DNA of 64,000 nucleotides from Acetobacter nitrogenifigens DSM 23921 = NBRC 105050 (GTDB lineage Bacteria > Pseudomonadota > Alphaproteobacteria > Acetobacterales > Acetobacteraceae), in the NCBI RefSeq assembly GCF_000429165.1, contig NZ_AUBI01000011.1, positions 1 to 64,000 of the forward strand, in the 5' to 3' direction. Position numbers and translations under genes: made by a program. Position 1 is the first letter of the stretch. Every line of letters begins with the position of its first letter. Below the pieces are notes generated by a model, which had not been told where the DNA came from, ran no database searches, and saw only the letters and a list, made by a program, of their open reading frames with translations. Shown here piece after piece: positions 42,571-52,607 of the stretch.

Positions 42571-45258
42571 ATGGATACTCGTGCCGATCGTCCAGATCCG
42601 GACGCCCTGCTGCGGCGCACTTCGCAGGAAGTGGAAAGCCGAGAGCGCGGCCGTCTGAAAGTCTTCCTTGGTGCCGCGCCCGGCGTCGGGAAGACGTTCG
42701 AGATGCTGACCACGGCGCGACAGCTCCTGCGTGATGGCGTCGACGTCGTCGTTGGCGTGGTGGAGACGCATGGGCGCGCGGAAACAGCGGCGCTTCTGGA
42801 GGGGCTGGAGCAGGTTCCGCAGTGTCTCGTCGATTACAGGGGCCGGACATTGCGCGAGATGGGGCTGGACGCCATTCTGGCCCGCGCGCCGCGTGTCGTG
42901 CTGGTGGACGAACTGGCGCACACGAACGCGCCGGGCTCCCGCCATCCGAAGCGCTGGATAGATGTGGAGGAACTGCTCGAGGCGGGCGTCGACGTGTTGA
43001 CGACCGTCAATATCCAGCATCTCGAAAGCCTTAACGACGTTGTCGCCTCGATCACACGCATCCGCGTGCGCGAGACGGTGCCGGACAGCGTGATCGAACG
43101 GGCGGACGAAGTCGAACTGATCGACCTGACGCCCAACGATCTCCTGCAGCGCATGCGCGACGGCAAGATCTACGCAAGTCACGCCGCCGGCCAGGCTCTG
43201 CTGCACTATTTCTCCCCAGGCAATCTGACGGCGCTACGTGAACTCGCCCTGCGCCATACAGCGCAACAGGTCGACGCGCAGCTTGTCGATCATATGAAGG
43301 CCAATGCGATCTCCGGCCCGTGGGCCGCGGGGGAGCGGATCATGGTGTGCCTGACGTTGCAGGACTGGGACGCAAGTCTGTTGCGTTACGGCAAGCGTCT
43401 TGCAGACCGGTTGCACGCGCCCTGGATCGTGCTTCATGTCGAGACGGGCCGAGACCTGACCGACGATGCGCGTGCGCGCATTGCGTCCCAGATGCATCTC
43501 GCGCAATCCCTCGGCGCCGAGACCGTAACCGTTCCCGGGCAGGACGTGGCGATTGACGCGCTCGCTTACGCGCGGGGACAGAACGTGACGCAAATCGTCG
43601 CGGGACATCCGGCCGGACGTGGATGGGGCGGGCGTCTGCGGCAGTGGCTGGGTTACGCGACTACCGAACGTCTCATCCAGTACGCCGACGGCTTTCCCGT
43701 GCATGTCGTACCGCGTTCGCCGACGGAGGACAGCGCCCAGACGAGGCTGGAGAGCGCCACCGCCCCCCGTATCGGTCCGTATGTGGCGAGTTCGCTGATC
43801 GTCGCCGTCGCGTTAGGCGTGGCGCTGCTGCTACGTCGCGGGTTTGAGGTCAGCAACGTCTCGCTGGCGTTCCTGACGGCCATTCTGGGCGTCGCCGTCG
43901 CCTATGGGCTTGGACCTTCCCTGTGGGCGTCTACGCTCGGCATGTTGTGCTTCAATTTTTTCTTTCTGCCGCCGATCTATACCCTGACGATCACAGCGCC
44001 CGACAACGTGGTCGCACTGTTTTTCTTTTTCGCGACTGCGCTGATCGCCAGCAACCTGGGCGCGCGCGTGCGCAGTCAGGCCGTTGTGGCGAGACACCGC
44101 GCCGAGATCACGCAGTCGCTTTATCATTTTAGCCGTACGATTACGGGGATCATCAAACTCGATGATCTCCTCTGGTCAGCAAGTCATCAGATCGCGACGA
44201 TGCTGGATTGCAACGTGGTGTTGTTGTTGCCGGAAAATGGCGCCCTGTCGGTCAAGACGTCCTACAACGAAGGGCGAGCGATCGGGGCGGACGATCTGGC
44301 GGCAGCCACCTGGGCGTGGAAACATAACAGCGTCGCTGGCAGAGGGTCTGATAATCTGCCCGGCGTGCATTGGCTGTTCATGCCGTTGCGGACAGGCAGG
44401 GGTCCGGTCGCCCTGATCGGTCTCGATACCGAAAAAGGCGGCGTGATTCTTGATTCGGAGCGCCAGCGCCTTCTGGACGCGCTGGCCGATCAGACGGCGT
44501 CCGCCATTGAAAGTCTGCTGCTCGCCGGGGAGCTTGATCAGGCGCGTCTGGACACCGAGACAGACAAGCTGCGCGGCGCGCTTCTGACGTCCATTTCGCA
44601 TGATCTTCGTACGCCTTTGGCGTCAATTCTCGGCGCGGCCTCCAGTCTTGATACTTATGGAGAGGAGCTGGGCTCCGCCGCGCGGAAGGAGCTTCTGGCG
44701 ACGATTCATGACGAAGCCGAGCGTCTCAATCGGTTCGTCGCGAATCTTCTCGATATGACGCGGCTGGAAGCCGGGGCGCTCCGGCCCAGAAGAGAGCGCG
44801 TGGATATCGGCGAAGTCGTCGCTAGCGCCCTGACACGGGCGTCCCGCCTGCTCGTCGGCCATCATGTGGAGATGGAGGTGGCCCAGGACCTTCCAATGCC
44901 GCTTCTCGATGATGTTCTGATCGAACAGGCGGTGTTCAACGTTCTCGATAACGCGGGAAAATATACCAAACCGGGGACGAACGTGACCGTCACCGCGACG
45001 TGCGACGCGGAAACGTTGACGGTACGGGTTCTGGACGAAGGCGAAGGGTTTTCCATCAGTGACCCTGACATGGTCTTCAGCAAGTTTACGCGCTTCATGT
45101 CCGCCGACCGCGCCCGTCCCGGCACCGGACTGGGCCTTGCGATCACACGCGGGTTTGTTGAGGCGATGGGTGGAAAAATCATCGCCCGCAACAGGCGAGA
45201 CCGCTTGGGCGCCGAATTTGTCATAACGTTTCCCATAGCCGCGGAAGATGTGAAATGA
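42571..45258 (+). CDS. kdpD: Sensor histidine kinase KdpD
   Basis: An 895-residue sensor of potassium limitation. N-terminal KdpD domain with Walker A GAAPGVGKT (34-42), then a universal-stress-like domain (about 250-375), four membrane helices (about 395-500), a GAF region (about 525-650), HisKA with His677 (SISHDLRTPLASI) and an ATPase domain with NVLDNAGKYT and GTGLGLAI. All parts are intact. It phosphorylates KdpE, whose start codon overlaps its stop. Confidence 0.96.
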   Translation: MDTRADRPDPDALLRRTSQEVESRERGRLKVFLGAAPGVGKTFEMLTTARQLLRDGVDVVVGVVETHGRAETAALLEGLEQVPQCLVDYRGRTLREMGLDAILARAPRVVLVDELAHTNAPGSRHPKRWIDVEELLEAGVDVLTTVNIQHLESLNDVVASITRIRVRETVPDSVIERADEVELIDLTPNDLLQRMRDGKIYASHAAGQALLHYFSPGNLTALRELALRHTAQQVDAQLVDHMKANAISGPWAAGERIMVCLTLQDWDASLLRYGKRLADRLHAPWIVLHVETGRDLTDDARARIASQMHLAQSLGAETVTVPGQDVAIDALAYARGQNVTQIVAGHPAGRGWGGRLRQWLGYATTERLIQYADGFPVHVVPRSPTEDSAQTRLESATAPRIGPYVASSLIVAVALGVALLLRRGFEVSNVSLAFLTAILGVAVAYGLGPSLWASTLGMLCFNFFFLPPIYTLTITAPDNVVALFFFFATALIASNLGARVRSQAVVARHRAEITQSLYHFSRTITGIIKLDDLLWSASHQIATMLDCNVVLLLPENGALSVKTSYNEGRAIGADDLAAATWAWKHNSVAGRGSDNLPGVHWLFMPLRTGRGPVALIGLDTEKGGVILDSERQRLLDALADQTASAIESLLLAGELDQARLDTETDKLRGALLTSISHDLRTPLASILGAASSLDTYGEELGSAARKELLATIHDEAERLNRFVANLLDMTRLEAGALRPRRERVDIGEVVASALTRASRLLVGHHVEMEVAQDLPMPLLDDVLIEQAVFNVLDNAGKYTKPGTNVTVTATCDAETLTVRVLDEGEGFSISDPDMVFSKFTRFMSADRARPGTGLGLAITRGFVEAMGGKIIARNRRDRLGAEFVITFPIAAEDVK

Positions 45259-45938
45259 GCGACCCCTCCGTTCTTATCGTAGATGACGAACCGGCTATCC
45301 GGCGTCTTCTTAAAATGACGCTCTCCAGCCAGTCCTGGCGGATTGCGGAGGCAGGCACAGGCGAGGTTGCGTTGCGCATGGCCGCTGAAAATCCGCCCGA
45401 TATCGTGCTTCTCGACTTGGGGCTTCCGGATATCGACGGCGTCGAGGTGCTGCGGCGGATGCGCGCAAGCAGGCCCACGCTGCCGGTCGTGATTCTCTCG
45501 GTTCGGGACGACGAGCGCGGAAAAGTCGCTGCACTGGAAGCAGGTGCGGACGACTATGTCACGAAGCCTTTCAGTATGGCGGAACTGGTGGCGCGTTTGC
45601 GCAACGCTTTAAGGCACGCGCTGCAACAGGAAGGCACTGCGCCGCTGTTCGTATCCGGCGATCTGACGGTTGACCTCGTGCGTCGGCAGATCTTTCGCGG
45701 TGAAACCGAAATTCGACTTTCGCCGCGCGAATGGGACATCGTGCGCATGCTCGTTCGATATGCGGGGCGGGTGCTGACACATCAGACGATCATGGGGAAA
45801 CTTTGGGGCGCGACTGGAGACGTGCAGCAACTGCGTGTTTATATCAGGCAGATACGACAAAAGCTCGAGGTGGACCCGGAAAGGCCCAGGCATATCATTA
45901 CCGAGACGGGGGTTGGGTACCGCTTGATTCAGTTGTGA
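45255..45938 (+). CDS. kdpE: Response regulator KdpE
   Basis: A 227-residue OmpR-type regulator. Receiver domain with Asp54 (VLLDLGLPDIDG) and Lys in YVTKPFSMAEL; winged-helix domain ending GVGYRLIQL. It overlaps kdpD by 4 bases (ATGA). It should activate the kdp promoter ahead of 37922 under low potassium. Confidence 0.96.
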   Translation: MSDPSVLIVDDEPAIRRLLKMTLSSQSWRIAEAGTGEVALRMAAENPPDIVLLDLGLPDIDGVEVLRRMRASRPTLPVVILSVRDDERGKVAALEAGADDYVTKPFSMAELVARLRNALRHALQQEGTAPLFVSGDLTVDLVRRQIFRGETEIRLSPREWDIVRMLVRYAGRVLTHQTIMGKLWGATGDVQQLRVYIRQIRQKLEVDPERPRHIITETGVGYRLIQL

Positions 45939-46272
45939 CGGCTTCCAGCCGGTGGCGACAGGCCTGTTTTCGCACGCGCCATATGTTCCCACTCGCGGAA
46001 GTTATGTTGAGTTGAACATTCTGGTTAAAAAGAAAGGTTTGAAAATGAATTGCCGCCTGATGGATGCGCCGCTCAACCATCATGAATCATGATTGATGAC
46101 GCAGCGCTGAAACAGCTTTCAGAAGAGATATAGGAAAATGAAATTTTTGAAAAATTTGAAATCAATTGTTCTTTATTAATTTTTTTCATATGTATTTCAG
46201 ATTTTCGTCAAAGATCCATGCGCGGTCGCAGGCGTTGTAAAAGACCGCGCCGACCGATCGCGCCGCAATGGG
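45939..46272. other. Intergenic region between convergent kdpE and sigma factor gene
   Basis: About 335 bases, AT-rich from 46120 to 46215. No gene; no T-tailed stem-loop is evident. Confidence 0.5.
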
Positions 46273-47154
46273 TCACGTGCTGAGCGCCGCAGATAGCGAT
46301 CGTAATTTCTCCGGATTGCGAATGACGTAGACGGAAATTATTCGCTCTTGCGCTATCTCCAGCACGACTGCTTGCGGAAGTCCGTCTGCTTCCAGCGTCA
46401 CGAAGCCTGGCGCGCCGTTAATGCGACCGCGATAGAGCACCGCCGGAACGGCATCGCGCTTGAGAGCCAGCCGGGAGAAGAAGCGCGTGGCCTTCTCGCC
46501 GCCGTGGATCAGGTTCAGCGCCGCCGGACGAACGCCCCCGCCATCTGTGTGCACGACCGCGTCGGAGGCCAGCAGGTCGCGCAACGCCGTTTCATCGCCC
46601 GTCTGCGTCGCGGCGAGGAAAGCGTCGGCCAGACGCGCTCCATCCGCCGCAGACGGCGCCTGGCGCGGTCGGGCTTCGTCGAGGCGCTGTCGCGCTCGCA
46701 CCGCCATCTGGCGGCAGGTCGCCAGAGATTTGTTCAGTAGCTCAGCAAGTTCAGCGAACGGCGTGTCGAACAGGTCGTGCAGAATGAAAATGGCCCGCTC
46801 GGCTGGCGAGAGCCGTTCGAGCGCCAACAGAAAAGCCATCGATACGGTCTCATTCTGCGCCCATGCGGCTTCCTGCGGCGCTTCGCGGCTGTCTGGCACG
46901 GGCTCCGGCAGCCAGGGGCCGATATAGGTCTCGCGTCGCACTCTTGCCGAGCGGAGGTGATCGAGCGCCAGCCGCGCAGCGGCCTTCATCAGCCATGCCT
47001 GCGGGCGCTCCACGTCCGGACGCGACGTCCCCTGCCAACGCAGGAAGACTTCCTGCGCGATGTCCTCGGCCGTCGCGTGAGAGCCTGTCATGCGATAGGC
47101 TAAGCCGATCAGGGCGGCGCGATGCGGAAGGAAGCTGGTCGTCGCGTCGGTCAT
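46273..47154 (-). CDS. ECF sigma factor, ECF41 group
   Basis: A 293-residue extracytoplasmic-function sigma factor with a C-terminal SnoaL-like extension. Region 2 contains GLAYRMTGSHATAEDIAQEVFLRW; region 4 contains LSPAERAIFILHDLFDTPFAELAELL. The linker has GPWLPEPVPD and the extension DGGGVRPAALNLIHG, the WLPEP and DGGGK-like marks of ECF41. In this group the extension, and not an anti-sigma factor, controls activity. The start MTDATTS at 47154 is one base after the stop of the upstream AhpD-like gene; a longer frame to 47208 would overlap that gene. It probably drives its own operon from the site at 47633-47659. Confidence 0.9.
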   Translation of the reverse strand: MTDATTSFLPHRAALIGLAYRMTGSHATAEDIAQEVFLRWQGTSRPDVERPQAWLMKAAARLALDHLRSARVRRETYIGPWLPEPVPDSREAPQEAAWAQNETVSMAFLLALERLSPAERAIFILHDLFDTPFAELAELLNKSLATCRQMAVRARQRLDEARPRQAPSAADGARLADAFLAATQTGDETALRDLLASDAVVHTDGGGVRPAALNLIHGGEKATRFFSRLALKRDAVPAVLYRGRINGAPGFVTLEADGLPQAVVLEIAQERIISVYVIRNPEKLRSLSAALST

Positions 47155-47155
47155 C

Positions 47156-47599
47156 TCATGCGCCGGAGGGCGCGGAGCGGAAGCCGATGGCCAGCCGGTT
47201 CCAGCCATTGATCGTGGCGATCAGCAGCGTGAGCTTCACGATCTCCTCCTCAGAAAAATGCGCCTTCACACGGGCCCAGTCCTCGTCCGGGGCGTGCGTG
47301 TCGGCGACGCGCGTCAGGGCTTCGGTCCACGCCAGCGCCGCCTGTTCCCGTGGGCTATAAAGCGGCGCCTCGCGCCAGGCGTCGAGCAGGAACAGGCGGG
47401 CTGTCGCTTCGCCGTCCTTGATCGCGTCACGCGTGTGCATGTCGATGCAGAATGCGCAGCCGTTGATCTGCGAGGCGCGGGTCTTGACCAGTTCGATCAG
47501 GCTCTTTTCCAGACCCGATGTGGCGACGGTTTTTTCCAGCGCCAGCATCGCCTGCATCACACCGGGCGCGGCTGCGAAATAATCGAGACGAGGTTGCAT
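47156..47599 (-). CDS. Carboxymuconolactone decarboxylase / AhpD-family protein
   Basis: A 147-residue all-alpha protein with the redox motif CAFCIDMHTRDA (CxxC plus His), typical of AhpD-like alkylhydroperoxidases. Such proteins are standard partners of ECF41 sigma factors. Ribosome site GGGAGAG lies just ahead of ATG 47599. Likely a peroxide- or electrophile-handling enzyme; substrate unknown. Confidence 0.88.
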   Translation of the reverse strand: MQPRLDYFAAAPGVMQAMLALEKTVATSGLEKSLIELVKTRASQINGCAFCIDMHTRDAIKDGEATARLFLLDAWREAPLYSPREQAALAWTEALTRVADTHAPDEDWARVKAHFSEEEIVKLTLLIATINGWNRLAIGFRSAPSGA

Positions 47600-47632
47600 G
47601 GGGCTCTCCCTTGTTGCGGTTCACGCCGACAA

Positions 47633-47659
47633 GACGAGATGGCCGATACGGATGTGACA
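47633..47659 (-). promoter_or_regulatory. ECF41-type promoter
   Basis: On the minus strand TGTCACA (47659-47653) and CGTC (47636-47633) are separated by 16 bases, matching the -35 and -10 elements reported for ECF41 sigma factors. It lies 34 bases before the AhpD-like start codon, implying autoregulation of the operon. Confidence 0.75.
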
Positions 47660-48027
47660 ATCAGGATGAAATTTTTTCGACAACGCGGATTTCATGGGCG
47701 TCGACGGCGTATTGGCGAACAGGTTCCGCGAGATTGTTCTGGACGTCTGATTGCTGGCGCTTTCTCGGTTGTGGTGAAGGGAGCCGGTGTTGGGTTTCGA
47801 TTTGTCAGGAATATAGCGAAGAAACAGTACGCGTTTTCTTGTGGTTTGAGTGTCTGCGCCCTGTGAAGGGGGCAGTGCGACCGGTGTGAGATTGCTGAAA
47901 TCTGACGGGTGCGACGTCGTTCACGAAGGAAGAACTGACCCTCCCAGCGTCGTCGCCCGCGCTGCGGGTGGCGCAAAGAAGCCTCCGGCTGTATAGAGGC
48001 CCACTTGAATTTCCAAACGGGACGACA
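47660..48027 (+). other. Upstream and leader region of ahcY
   Basis: No gene. Close to ahcY there are two short stems: CCCGC/GCGGG (about 47957-47969) and GCCTC/GAGGC (about 47981-48000). GTCGTC near 47950 can pair with GACGAC at 48021-48026, next to the start codon. Known SAM-II or SAH riboswitch consensus sequences were not recognised. Confidence 0.35.
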
Positions 48028-49326
48028 ATGAGCAACAGCACCGATTTCAAGGTCAAGGACATCTCTCTCGCCGAGTGGGGCCGTAAAGAGATCTCCATTG
48101 CGGAAGGCGAAATGCCTGGCCTGATGGCGCTGCGCGAGGAATATGGCGCGAGCCAGCCGCTGAAAGGCGCCCGTATCGCCGGCTGTCTGCACATGACCAT
48201 CCAGACGGCGGTTCTGATCGAGACGCTGACCGCGCTGGGCGCCACCGTGCGCTGGTCTTCCTGCAACATCTTCTCGACGCAGGATCAGGCGGCTGCGGCT
48301 GTCGCCGCTGCTGGCGTTCCCGTGTTCGCGTGGAAGGGTCTGTCCGAGGAAGAATTCTGGTGGTGCATCGAGCAGACGGTCAAGGGACCGGACGGCTGGA
48401 CCCCGAACATGATCCTCGACGACGGCGGCGACCTGACCGTGCTGATGCATGATAAGTACCCCGAGATGCTGAACGACGTGCGCGGTCTGTCCGAAGAGAC
48501 GACGACGGGCGTCCATCGTCTGTGGGAAATGCAGAAGAAGGGCACGCTCAAGGTACCGGCCATCAACGTCAACGACAGCGTGACCAAGTCCAAGTTCGAC
48601 AACCTGTACGGCTGCCGCGAAAGCCTCGTGGACGCGATCCGTCGCGGCACCGACGTCATGATGGCCGGCAAGGTCGCCGTCGTCGCGGGCTATGGCGACG
48701 TGGGCAAGGGGTCGGCCGCGTCCCTGCGTAACGCAGGCTGCCGCGTGCTGGTGACCGAAGCCGACCCGATCTGCGCCCTGCAGGCCGCGATGGAAGGCTA
48801 CGAGGTCGTGACGATGGAAGGCGCTGCTCCGCGCGGCGACATCTTCGTGACGGCGACCGGCAACGTCGACGTGATCACCCTCGACCACATGCGCGAGATG
48901 AAGCACCGCGCGATCGTGTGCAACATCGGTCACTTCGATTCAGAGATTCAGATCGGCGCACTGCGTAACCTGAAGTGGGACAACGTGAAGCCGCAGGTCG
49001 ACGAGGTCGAGTTCCCTGATGGCAAGCGCCTGATCGTTCTGTCCGAAGGTCGCCTCGTGAACCTCGGCAACGCCACGGGTCATCCGTCCTTCGTCATGTC
49101 GGCGTCCTTCACCAACCAGACGCTGGCCCAGATCGAACTGTGGACGGCGAAGCCGGGCCAGTACGAGAACAAGGTTTACGTGTTGCCGAAGAAGCTCGAC
49201 GAGAAAGTGGCGGCGCTGCATCTCGCGAAGGTCGGCGCCCAGCTCACGAAGCTGTCGCAGCAGCAGGCTGAATACATCGACGTTCCGGTGAACGGTCCGT
49301 TCAAGCACGACGCCTACCGCTACTGA
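48028..49326 (+). CDS. ahcY: S-adenosylhomocysteinase
   Basis: A 432-residue NAD-dependent enzyme that splits S-adenosylhomocysteine into adenosine and homocysteine, clearing the product of methylation. NAD-binding motif [16 protein letters not shown] (about 217-232), catalytic region [14 protein letters not shown], and the family C-terminus [11 protein letters not shown]. Start MSNSTDFKV at 48028; the longer frame from 47968 lacks homology-like sequence. A perfect 9-bp hairpin follows the stop. Confidence 0.97.
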   Translation: MSNSTDFKVKDISLAEWGRKEISIAEGEMPGLMALREEYGASQPLKGARIAGCLHMTIQTAVLIETLTALGATVRWSSCNIFSTQDQAAAAVAAAGVPVFAWKGLSEEEFWWCIEQTVKGPDGWTPNMILDDGGDLTVLMHDKYPEMLNDVRGLSEETTTGVHRLWEMQKKGTLKVPAINVNDSVTKSKFDNLYGCRESLVDAIRRGTDVMMAGKVAVVAGYGDVGKGSAASLRNAGCRVLVTEADPICALQAAMEGYEVVTMEGAAPRGDIFVTATGNVDVITLDHMREMKHRAIVCNIGHFDSEIQIGALRNLKWDNVKPQVDEVEFPDGKRLIVLSEGRLVNLGNATGHPSFVMSASFTNQTLAQIELWTAKPGQYENKVYVLPKKLDEKVAALHLAKVGAQLTKLSQQQAEYIDVPVNGPFKHDAYRY

Positions 49327-49333
49327 TCGACGA

Positions 49334-49355
49334 ACCGCCTCGTCCGCGAGGCGGT
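49334..49355 (+). terminator. Hairpin after ahcY
   Basis: ACCGCCTCG pairs perfectly with CGAGGCGGT across a TCCG loop. No T-run follows, so it may be a weak terminator or an mRNA-stabilising 3' hairpin. Confidence 0.45.
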
Positions 49356-49448
49356 CATAAACGTGGCGCATTCGTGCGTCATGAACCGGAAGGCCGCAGC
49401 CGACGTTTCATCGGCTGCGACGCGTCAACCAAGGAAGGATCGCGACTT

Positions 49449-49835
49449 ATGAGCATTTTCGGCTCCATCGTTTCCGCAATTTTCGGTCATGCGAAGGCTG
49501 CTGAGGCGCCCGCGTCCGCTCCTGCCGCTACGCCTGCGACCCCGGATGCGGCTCCCGCTGCTGCTCCGACGGCCCCCGCCGCGCCGGTCGATGTCGACGC
49601 AGTTCTCACGGATCTCGCCGCGAAGGCGGGGCAACCGCTGAACTGGAAAGAGTCGATTGTCGATCTTCTGAAGCTGCTGGGTCTCGACAGTTCGCTCGCG
49701 GCGCGCAAGCAGCTCGCGACCGAGCTGCACTACACGGGCGACGAAAACGATTCGGCGACCATGAACGTGTGGCTGATCAAGGAAGTCCGTCAGAAGCTCG
49801 CCGAGAACGGCGGCAAGCTTCCCGCCGGTTTCTGA
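49449..49835 (+). CDS. DUF3597 domain protein
   Basis: A 128-residue protein. The N-terminus (MSIFGSIVSAIFGHAKAAEA) is hydrophobic, followed by an Ala/Pro-rich linker (about 18-45), then a helical domain VDVDAVLTDLAAKAG, NWKESIVDLLKLLGLDSSL, ending AENGGKLPAGF. This is the DUF3597 pattern: an acidic helical domain of unknown function, common in Acetobacteraceae. Ribosome site AAGGAAGGA about 12 bases ahead. A strong terminator follows. Confidence 0.85.
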   Translation: MSIFGSIVSAIFGHAKAAEAPASAPAATPATPDAAPAAAPTAPAAPVDVDAVLTDLAAKAGQPLNWKESIVDLLKLLGLDSSLAARKQLATELHYTGDENDSATMNVWLIKEVRQKLAENGGKLPAGF

Positions 49836-49876
49836 TCGGCCTGACCGGAGCTACGGGCCGGTTTCAATCATATACG

Positions 49877-49912
49877 GCCCGTTCGGTCCATTGTGACCGG
49901 GCGGGCTTTTTT
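49877..49912 (+). terminator. Rho-independent terminator after DUF3597 gene
   Basis: GCCCGTTCGGTC pairs with GACCGGGCGGGC (12 bp, two G:U) and TTTTTT follows. Confidence 0.88.
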
Positions 49913-49926
49913 ATAGGCGCGACGTC

Positions 49927-50277
49927 ATGACGGTAACTCTCTACGGTATCAAAGCCTGCGACACGATGCGTAAGGCGCGCTCCTGGCTGGACGAGCACGG
50001 CGTGACCTACGCTTTCCACGACTACAAGGTTCAGGGGATCGAGGAAGCGACATTGCGGAAATGGGTCAAGGTCGTCGGGTGGGAGATCCTGCTCAACCGC
50101 GCAGGGACGACGTTCAAGAAGCTGCCACCTGACGCAAAAGAAAATATCGACGCCGACAAGGCCGTCTCGCTCATGCTGTCCAACCCGTCGATGATCAAGC
50201 GTCCGGTTCTGGACAACGGCGCGGTCACGGTCGGCTTCAAGCCGGACGCTTACGAGGCGCTCTTTTCAGGCGCGTAA
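49927..50277 (+). CDS. ArsC/Spx-family protein (YffB-like)
   Basis: A 116-residue thioredoxin-fold protein. Single Cys in the N-terminal motif YGIKACDTMRKARSWL, then HDYKVQGI and the family motif NPSMIKRPVLDNG. Members without the arsenate-binding arginine triad, like E. coli YffB, are thought to be glutathione-dependent thiol reductases, not arsenate reductases. No ars genes nearby. Confidence 0.88.
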   Translation: MTVTLYGIKACDTMRKARSWLDEHGVTYAFHDYKVQGIEEATLRKWVKVVGWEILLNRAGTTFKKLPPDAKENIDADKAVSLMLSNPSMIKRPVLDNGAVTVGFKPDAYEALFSGA

Positions 50278-50510
50278 CGGGTTGGTGTTCGCCTTCATGT
50301 CCGGCATGGGTTACTTCGAAATGTTTTCAGGAAATTTTAAATTTTTCGAAAATTCGTTGCGTGCTGGCGTGAAATGCTGACCCTCCGCAGGGCTGGCGAG
50401 GTCCTCGCCTGATGTCGCCGGAAACTGGCGCTTGGCGGTCTCTGGTCGTTCTGTCATCGTCATCTTGATCCGGGAGCATCCCGCAACGATCCGATGGAAC
50501 TCTCCGGCGT

Positions 50511-51878
50511 ATGATCAGCCTCTTCGACATCTTCAAGATCGGCGTCGGCCCTTCGTCATCGCACACGGTGGGACCGATGCGCGCGGCCGCCGCATTTGCA
50601 GCAGCGATAAGAGGGCAAGAGAATGAGCGCGTCGTCAGCGTAGTCGTCGCGCTTCTCGGGTCGCTCGCCTGGACGGGCGTGGGGCACGCCACCGATACGG
50701 CGGTGATGCTCGGTCTGTCGGGCGAGACGCCGGACCAGGTCGATCCCAACGAGGCCGAGCGACTGGTCGAGGCGATACGCGCGACCAGGACGTTGCGCCT
50801 GAACGGGCGCGTCATCGCGTTCGACCCGCAGCACGCGATCCTTTTTGATAAGAAAACCACGCCTCCAGTGCATCCGAACACGATGCGTTTCGCAGCATTC
50901 GATGCGGCGGGAGAGCGTGTGCTGGAGCAGGGATGGTGCTCCGTCGGCGGCGGCTTCATCGTGCCGGAGAGCACCCCGGACGACGCGGCGGTCATCCCTT
51001 CGGAGCCTGCGCCGTTCGACTTCGCCTCGGGCGACGCCTTGCTGGCGTGCGCACGGCGGACAGGGCTCAGCATCGCCGAGATCGTCATGGCCAACGAGCG
51101 GGCCTTGCGTCCGGCGGAGGACGTCGTCGCGCATATCGATCGCATCATCGACGCCATGATGGCGTGCGTGGATCGTGGCCTGTCGCAGGAGGGCGCTCTT
51201 CCGGGAAAGCTGGGCGTGCGTCGTCGCGCGTCGTCACTGCGCGAACGGCTGGAGGCGGATCGCTTTCGCAATGTGCGTCCGGCGCACGAGATCATGGACT
51301 GGATCAGCCTCTTCGCCATCGCGGTGAATGAAGAGAACGCGGCGGGCGGGCGGGTTGTGACGGCGCCGACCAACGGGGCGGCGGGCGTCGTGCCCGCGGT
51401 CCTGCGCTACTACCGCGACTTCTGCACGGGGGCGACGCGCGAGGGGATGCGCGATTTTCTGCTGACGGCGGCTGCGATTGGCGGATTGTTCAAACGCAAC
51501 GCCTCGATTTCCGGCGCGGAGGTGGGGTGTCAGGGAGAGGTCGGCGTCGCCTGTTCGATGGCTGCCGCCGGGCTGGCCGCAGCGTTGGGCGGCGATCCGC
51601 CGCAAGTGGAGAACGCCGCTGAAATCGGGATGGAGCACCATCTGGGCATGACCTGCGACCCTGTCGGCGGACTGGTGCAGATTCCCTGCATCGAACGCAA
51701 CGCCTTCGGTGCGGTGAAGGCCGTCAACGCGGCGTCGCTCGCTCTGCGTGGCGACGGGGCGCATCATGTGTCGCTCGACAAGGTGATCGTGACGATGCGC
51801 GAAACCGGCGCGGATATGAACAGCCGCTACAAGGAGACCTCGCTGGGCGGGCTGGCTGTCGCTTTTCCCGAGTGCTGA
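50511..51878 (+). CDS. sdaA: L-serine ammonia-lyase (single-chain, iron-sulfur)
   Basis: A 455-residue enzyme that deaminates L-serine to pyruvate. N-terminal beta domain begins MISLFDIFKIGVGPSSSHT. The alpha domain contains TAPTNGAAGVVPAVL and the cluster cysteines in GCQGEVGVACSM, MTCDPVGGLVQIPC. The ending NSRYKETSLGGLAV is typical. Fused alpha and beta chains and length match SdaA of proteobacteria. Confidence 0.95.
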   Translation: MISLFDIFKIGVGPSSSHTVGPMRAAAAFAAAIRGQENERVVSVVVALLGSLAWTGVGHATDTAVMLGLSGETPDQVDPNEAERLVEAIRATRTLRLNGRVIAFDPQHAILFDKKTTPPVHPNTMRFAAFDAAGERVLEQGWCSVGGGFIVPESTPDDAAVIPSEPAPFDFASGDALLACARRTGLSIAEIVMANERALRPAEDVVAHIDRIIDAMMACVDRGLSQEGALPGKLGVRRRASSLRERLEADRFRNVRPAHEIMDWISLFAIAVNEENAAGGRVVTAPTNGAAGVVPAVLRYYRDFCTGATREGMRDFLLTAAAIGGLFKRNASISGAEVGCQGEVGVACSMAAAGLAAALGGDPPQVENAAEIGMEHHLGMTCDPVGGLVQIPCIERNAFGAVKAVNAASLALRGDGAHHVSLDKVIVTMRETGADMNSRYKETSLGGLAVAFPEC

Positions 51879-51997
51879 TAAAGAAACGGAAACAATGTAT
51901 TTCCGGCATTTCTGTTTCATTGATGTCGTCGGGCTCGTAGGTTCATGGACGAGACGCAGGCCCAAGCGGCCAGCACAATGAAACCGGGAGCCTCGAA

Positions 51998-52597
51998 ATG
52001 ACGAAAGTCCTCGTTCTTTACTATTCTTCCTACGGCCACATCGAGACCATGGCTTCGGCGATCGCCGAGGGCGTGCGTGAGGCCGGGGCGGAAGCGGTTG
52101 TGAAGCGCGTGCCGGAATTGGTTCCGGAAGAGGTCGCCAAGGCCAGCCACTTCAAGGTCGACCAAGCTGTGCCGCTGGCGACGCCGGGTGAACTGGCCGA
52201 CTATGATGCGATCATCGTTGGCAGCCCGACCCGCTTTGGCCGCGTCTCCTCCCAGATGGCGAATTTCTGGGATCAGACCGGCGGGCTCTGGGCCAAGGGC
52301 GCGCTGATCGGCAAGGTCGGCGCGGCGTTCACCTCCACCGCGTCACAGCATGGCGGACAGGAGACGACGTTGTTCTCCCTGCTCACCACGCTGCTGCATC
52401 ACGGCATGGTCATCACGGGTCTGCCCTACAGCTACCCCGGCCTGACGGAGATGAACGAAGTCGCGGGCGGCACGCCTTACGGCGCCAGCACACTGGCTGC
52501 GGCGGACGGCTCCCGCGCGGTCAGCGCCAACGAAGCCGGCGGCGCCCGCTTCCTGGGCAAGCACGTGGCCGAACTCGCCACGCGCCTGAAGGGCTGA
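51998..52597 (+). CDS. wrbA: NAD(P)H:quinone oxidoreductase WrbA
   Basis: A 199-residue flavodoxin-like FMN enzyme making two-electron reductions of quinones. FMN phosphate loop [12 protein letters not shown], then [29 protein letters not shown] and [15 protein letters not shown], all WrbA signatures. GGGAG lies just ahead of ATG 51998. A hairpin follows the gene. Confidence 0.95.
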   Translation: MTKVLVLYYSSYGHIETMASAIAEGVREAGAEAVVKRVPELVPEEVAKASHFKVDQAVPLATPGELADYDAIIVGSPTRFGRVSSQMANFWDQTGGLWAKGALIGKVGAAFTSTASQHGGQETTLFSLLTTLLHHGMVITGLPYSYPGLTEMNEVAGGTPYGASTLAAADGSRAVSANEAGGARFLGKHVAELATRLKG

Positions 52598-52607
52598 AAA
52601 CCTGACA

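Noticed and set aside
47940..48027. SAM-II or SAH riboswitch ahead of ahcY
   Set aside because: The short stems do not match the conserved cores of either class as I know them, so only a generic leader is reported.
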